NCBI GenBank assembly: GCA_003531115.1
Contig: DQHT01000067.1
Location: 1-5,860, forward strand
Reading direction: 5' to 3'
Source: Bacteroidota bacterium
GTDB taxonomy: Bacteria > Bacteroidota > Bacteroidia > UBA8524
Length of the DNA: 5,860 nt
In this document: piece after piece, positions 5,444 to 5,860 of the stretch
Position numbering within the stretch: the stretch's first letter is position 1
Layout of the letters: every line of letters begins with the position of its first letter
Made by a program: the position numbers and the translations under genes
The notes under the pieces: generated by a model
Seen by the model: the letters and a program-made list of their open reading frames with translations, nothing else
The model's database searches: none
Told to the model about the DNA's origin: nothing

Positions 5444-5860
5444 ATGATCAGAAAAGAATTGACACTCGGACTATTTGGTTTTGGCTGTGTTGGCCATGGA
5501 TTGTATGAAGTGCTGGAGAAAACGCCCGGTTTACAGGCCCGTATCAAACGGATTTGTGTGAAAGACCCGGGAAAAGTACGCTCCATCCCATCCGAAAATT
5601 TCACATTTGATAAAGGGGATATTTTGAACGATCCCTCCATCAATACGGTGGTGGAATTGATCGATGATGCCGATGCGGCCTTTGATATTGTGAAGGAAGC
5701 CCTGCAAAAGGGCAAAGCGGTGGTAACGGCGAACAAAAAAATGATCGCTGAACACTTTGAGGAATTGCTGCTTTTGCAAAGGCAATACGATGTGCCCTTA
5801 TTGTACGAAGGTGCCTGTTGTGCCAGTATTCCCATCATCAGGAACCTGGAAGAATATTAT
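5444..5860 (+). CDS. hom: Homoserine dehydrogenase, N-terminal 139 residues (3' end outside window)
   Basis: Cytoplasmic NAD(P)H enzyme that reduces aspartate semialdehyde to homoserine, the branch precursor of methionine and threonine. The Rossmann domain starts with LGLFGFGCVGHGLYEVL: GFGCVG (residues 12-17) is the GxGxxG dinucleotide loop. VVTANKKMIAEH (93-104) is the family's TANK segment, whose lysine (K98) lies near the substrate, and YEGACCASIPIIRNLEEYY (121-139) matches the start of the catalytic domain (usual EASVGGGIP). No aspartokinase domain precedes it, so it is a standalone type, not the fused ThrA form common in Bacteroidota. Usual standalone length is about 400-440 residues, so roughly two thirds is missing at the right edge. 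The start at 5444 follows the PLP-enzyme stop by 11 bases with only a weak purine run (AGAAGAAAC), which implies co-transcription under the SAM-I riboswitch. Whether a C-terminal ACT domain is present cannot be seen. Confidence 0.93.
   Translation, partial: MIRKELTLGLFGFGCVGHGLYEVLEKTPGLQARIKRICVKDPGKVRSIPSENFTFDKGDILNDPSINTVVELIDDADAAFDIVKEALQKGKAVVTANKKMIAEHFEELLLLQRQYDVPLLYEGACCASIPIIRNLEEYY

Noticed and set aside
5422..5838. Minus-strand 138-codon frame opposite hom
   Set aside because: Antisense to the homoserine dehydrogenase reading frame, which carries GxGxxG and TANK motifs; Ser/Phe-rich translation with no domain.

Overview
The window looks like chromosomal DNA from a member of the Bacteroidota, possibly Chitinophagaceae-like. 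The evidence is the absence of Shine-Dalgarno sequences before most starts, promoter elements of the TAnnTTTG type, a Bacteroidota-style membrane-anchored M23 peptidase next to alaS, and a SAM-I riboswitch ahead of a Cys/Met PLP enzyme plus homoserine dehydrogenase cluster. The phylum call is inference; no comparison could be run. I see no mobile element, CRISPR array, rRNA or tRNA.

Layout. Bases 1-1704 (minus strand) hold the first 568 codons of alaS, cut off by the left edge inside the editing-domain zinc motif. A 110-base divergent spacer (1705-1814) carries two oppositely oriented TATCTTTG elements that face each other. Bases 1815-2783 (plus) encode a complete inner-membrane M23 metallopeptidase with all catalytic residues. 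The spacer 2784-3038 contains three unrelated low-complexity or repeat signals: a four-tract G-quadruplex motif, four CTCTGTG/CTCCGTG boxes, and three tandem copies of CTATGGT. Bases 3039-3887 (plus) encode a two-domain VOC/PhnB-like protein.

The best regulatory feature lies in 3888-4265: a promoter candidate, a complete SAM-I (S-box) riboswitch aptamer (3994-4100), an intrinsic terminator (4139-4170), and a 16-codon open frame whose stop overlaps the start of the next gene as ATGA. It controls a cystathionine gamma-synthase-type PLP enzyme (4266-5432) and, 11 bases after it, homoserine dehydrogenase (5444 to the right edge, N-terminal 139 codons). Homoserine dehydrogenase makes homoserine, which after acylation is the substrate of the PLP enzyme. 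The pair is therefore a methionine-branch operon expected to shut down when S-adenosylmethionine is abundant.

No wholly new system is evident. The points most worth a second look are the fine structure of the SAM-I leader (compensated pseudoknot, duplicated P1 strand, overlapping leader ORF), the face-to-face alaS/M23 promoters, and the cluster of repeats in 2784-3038.
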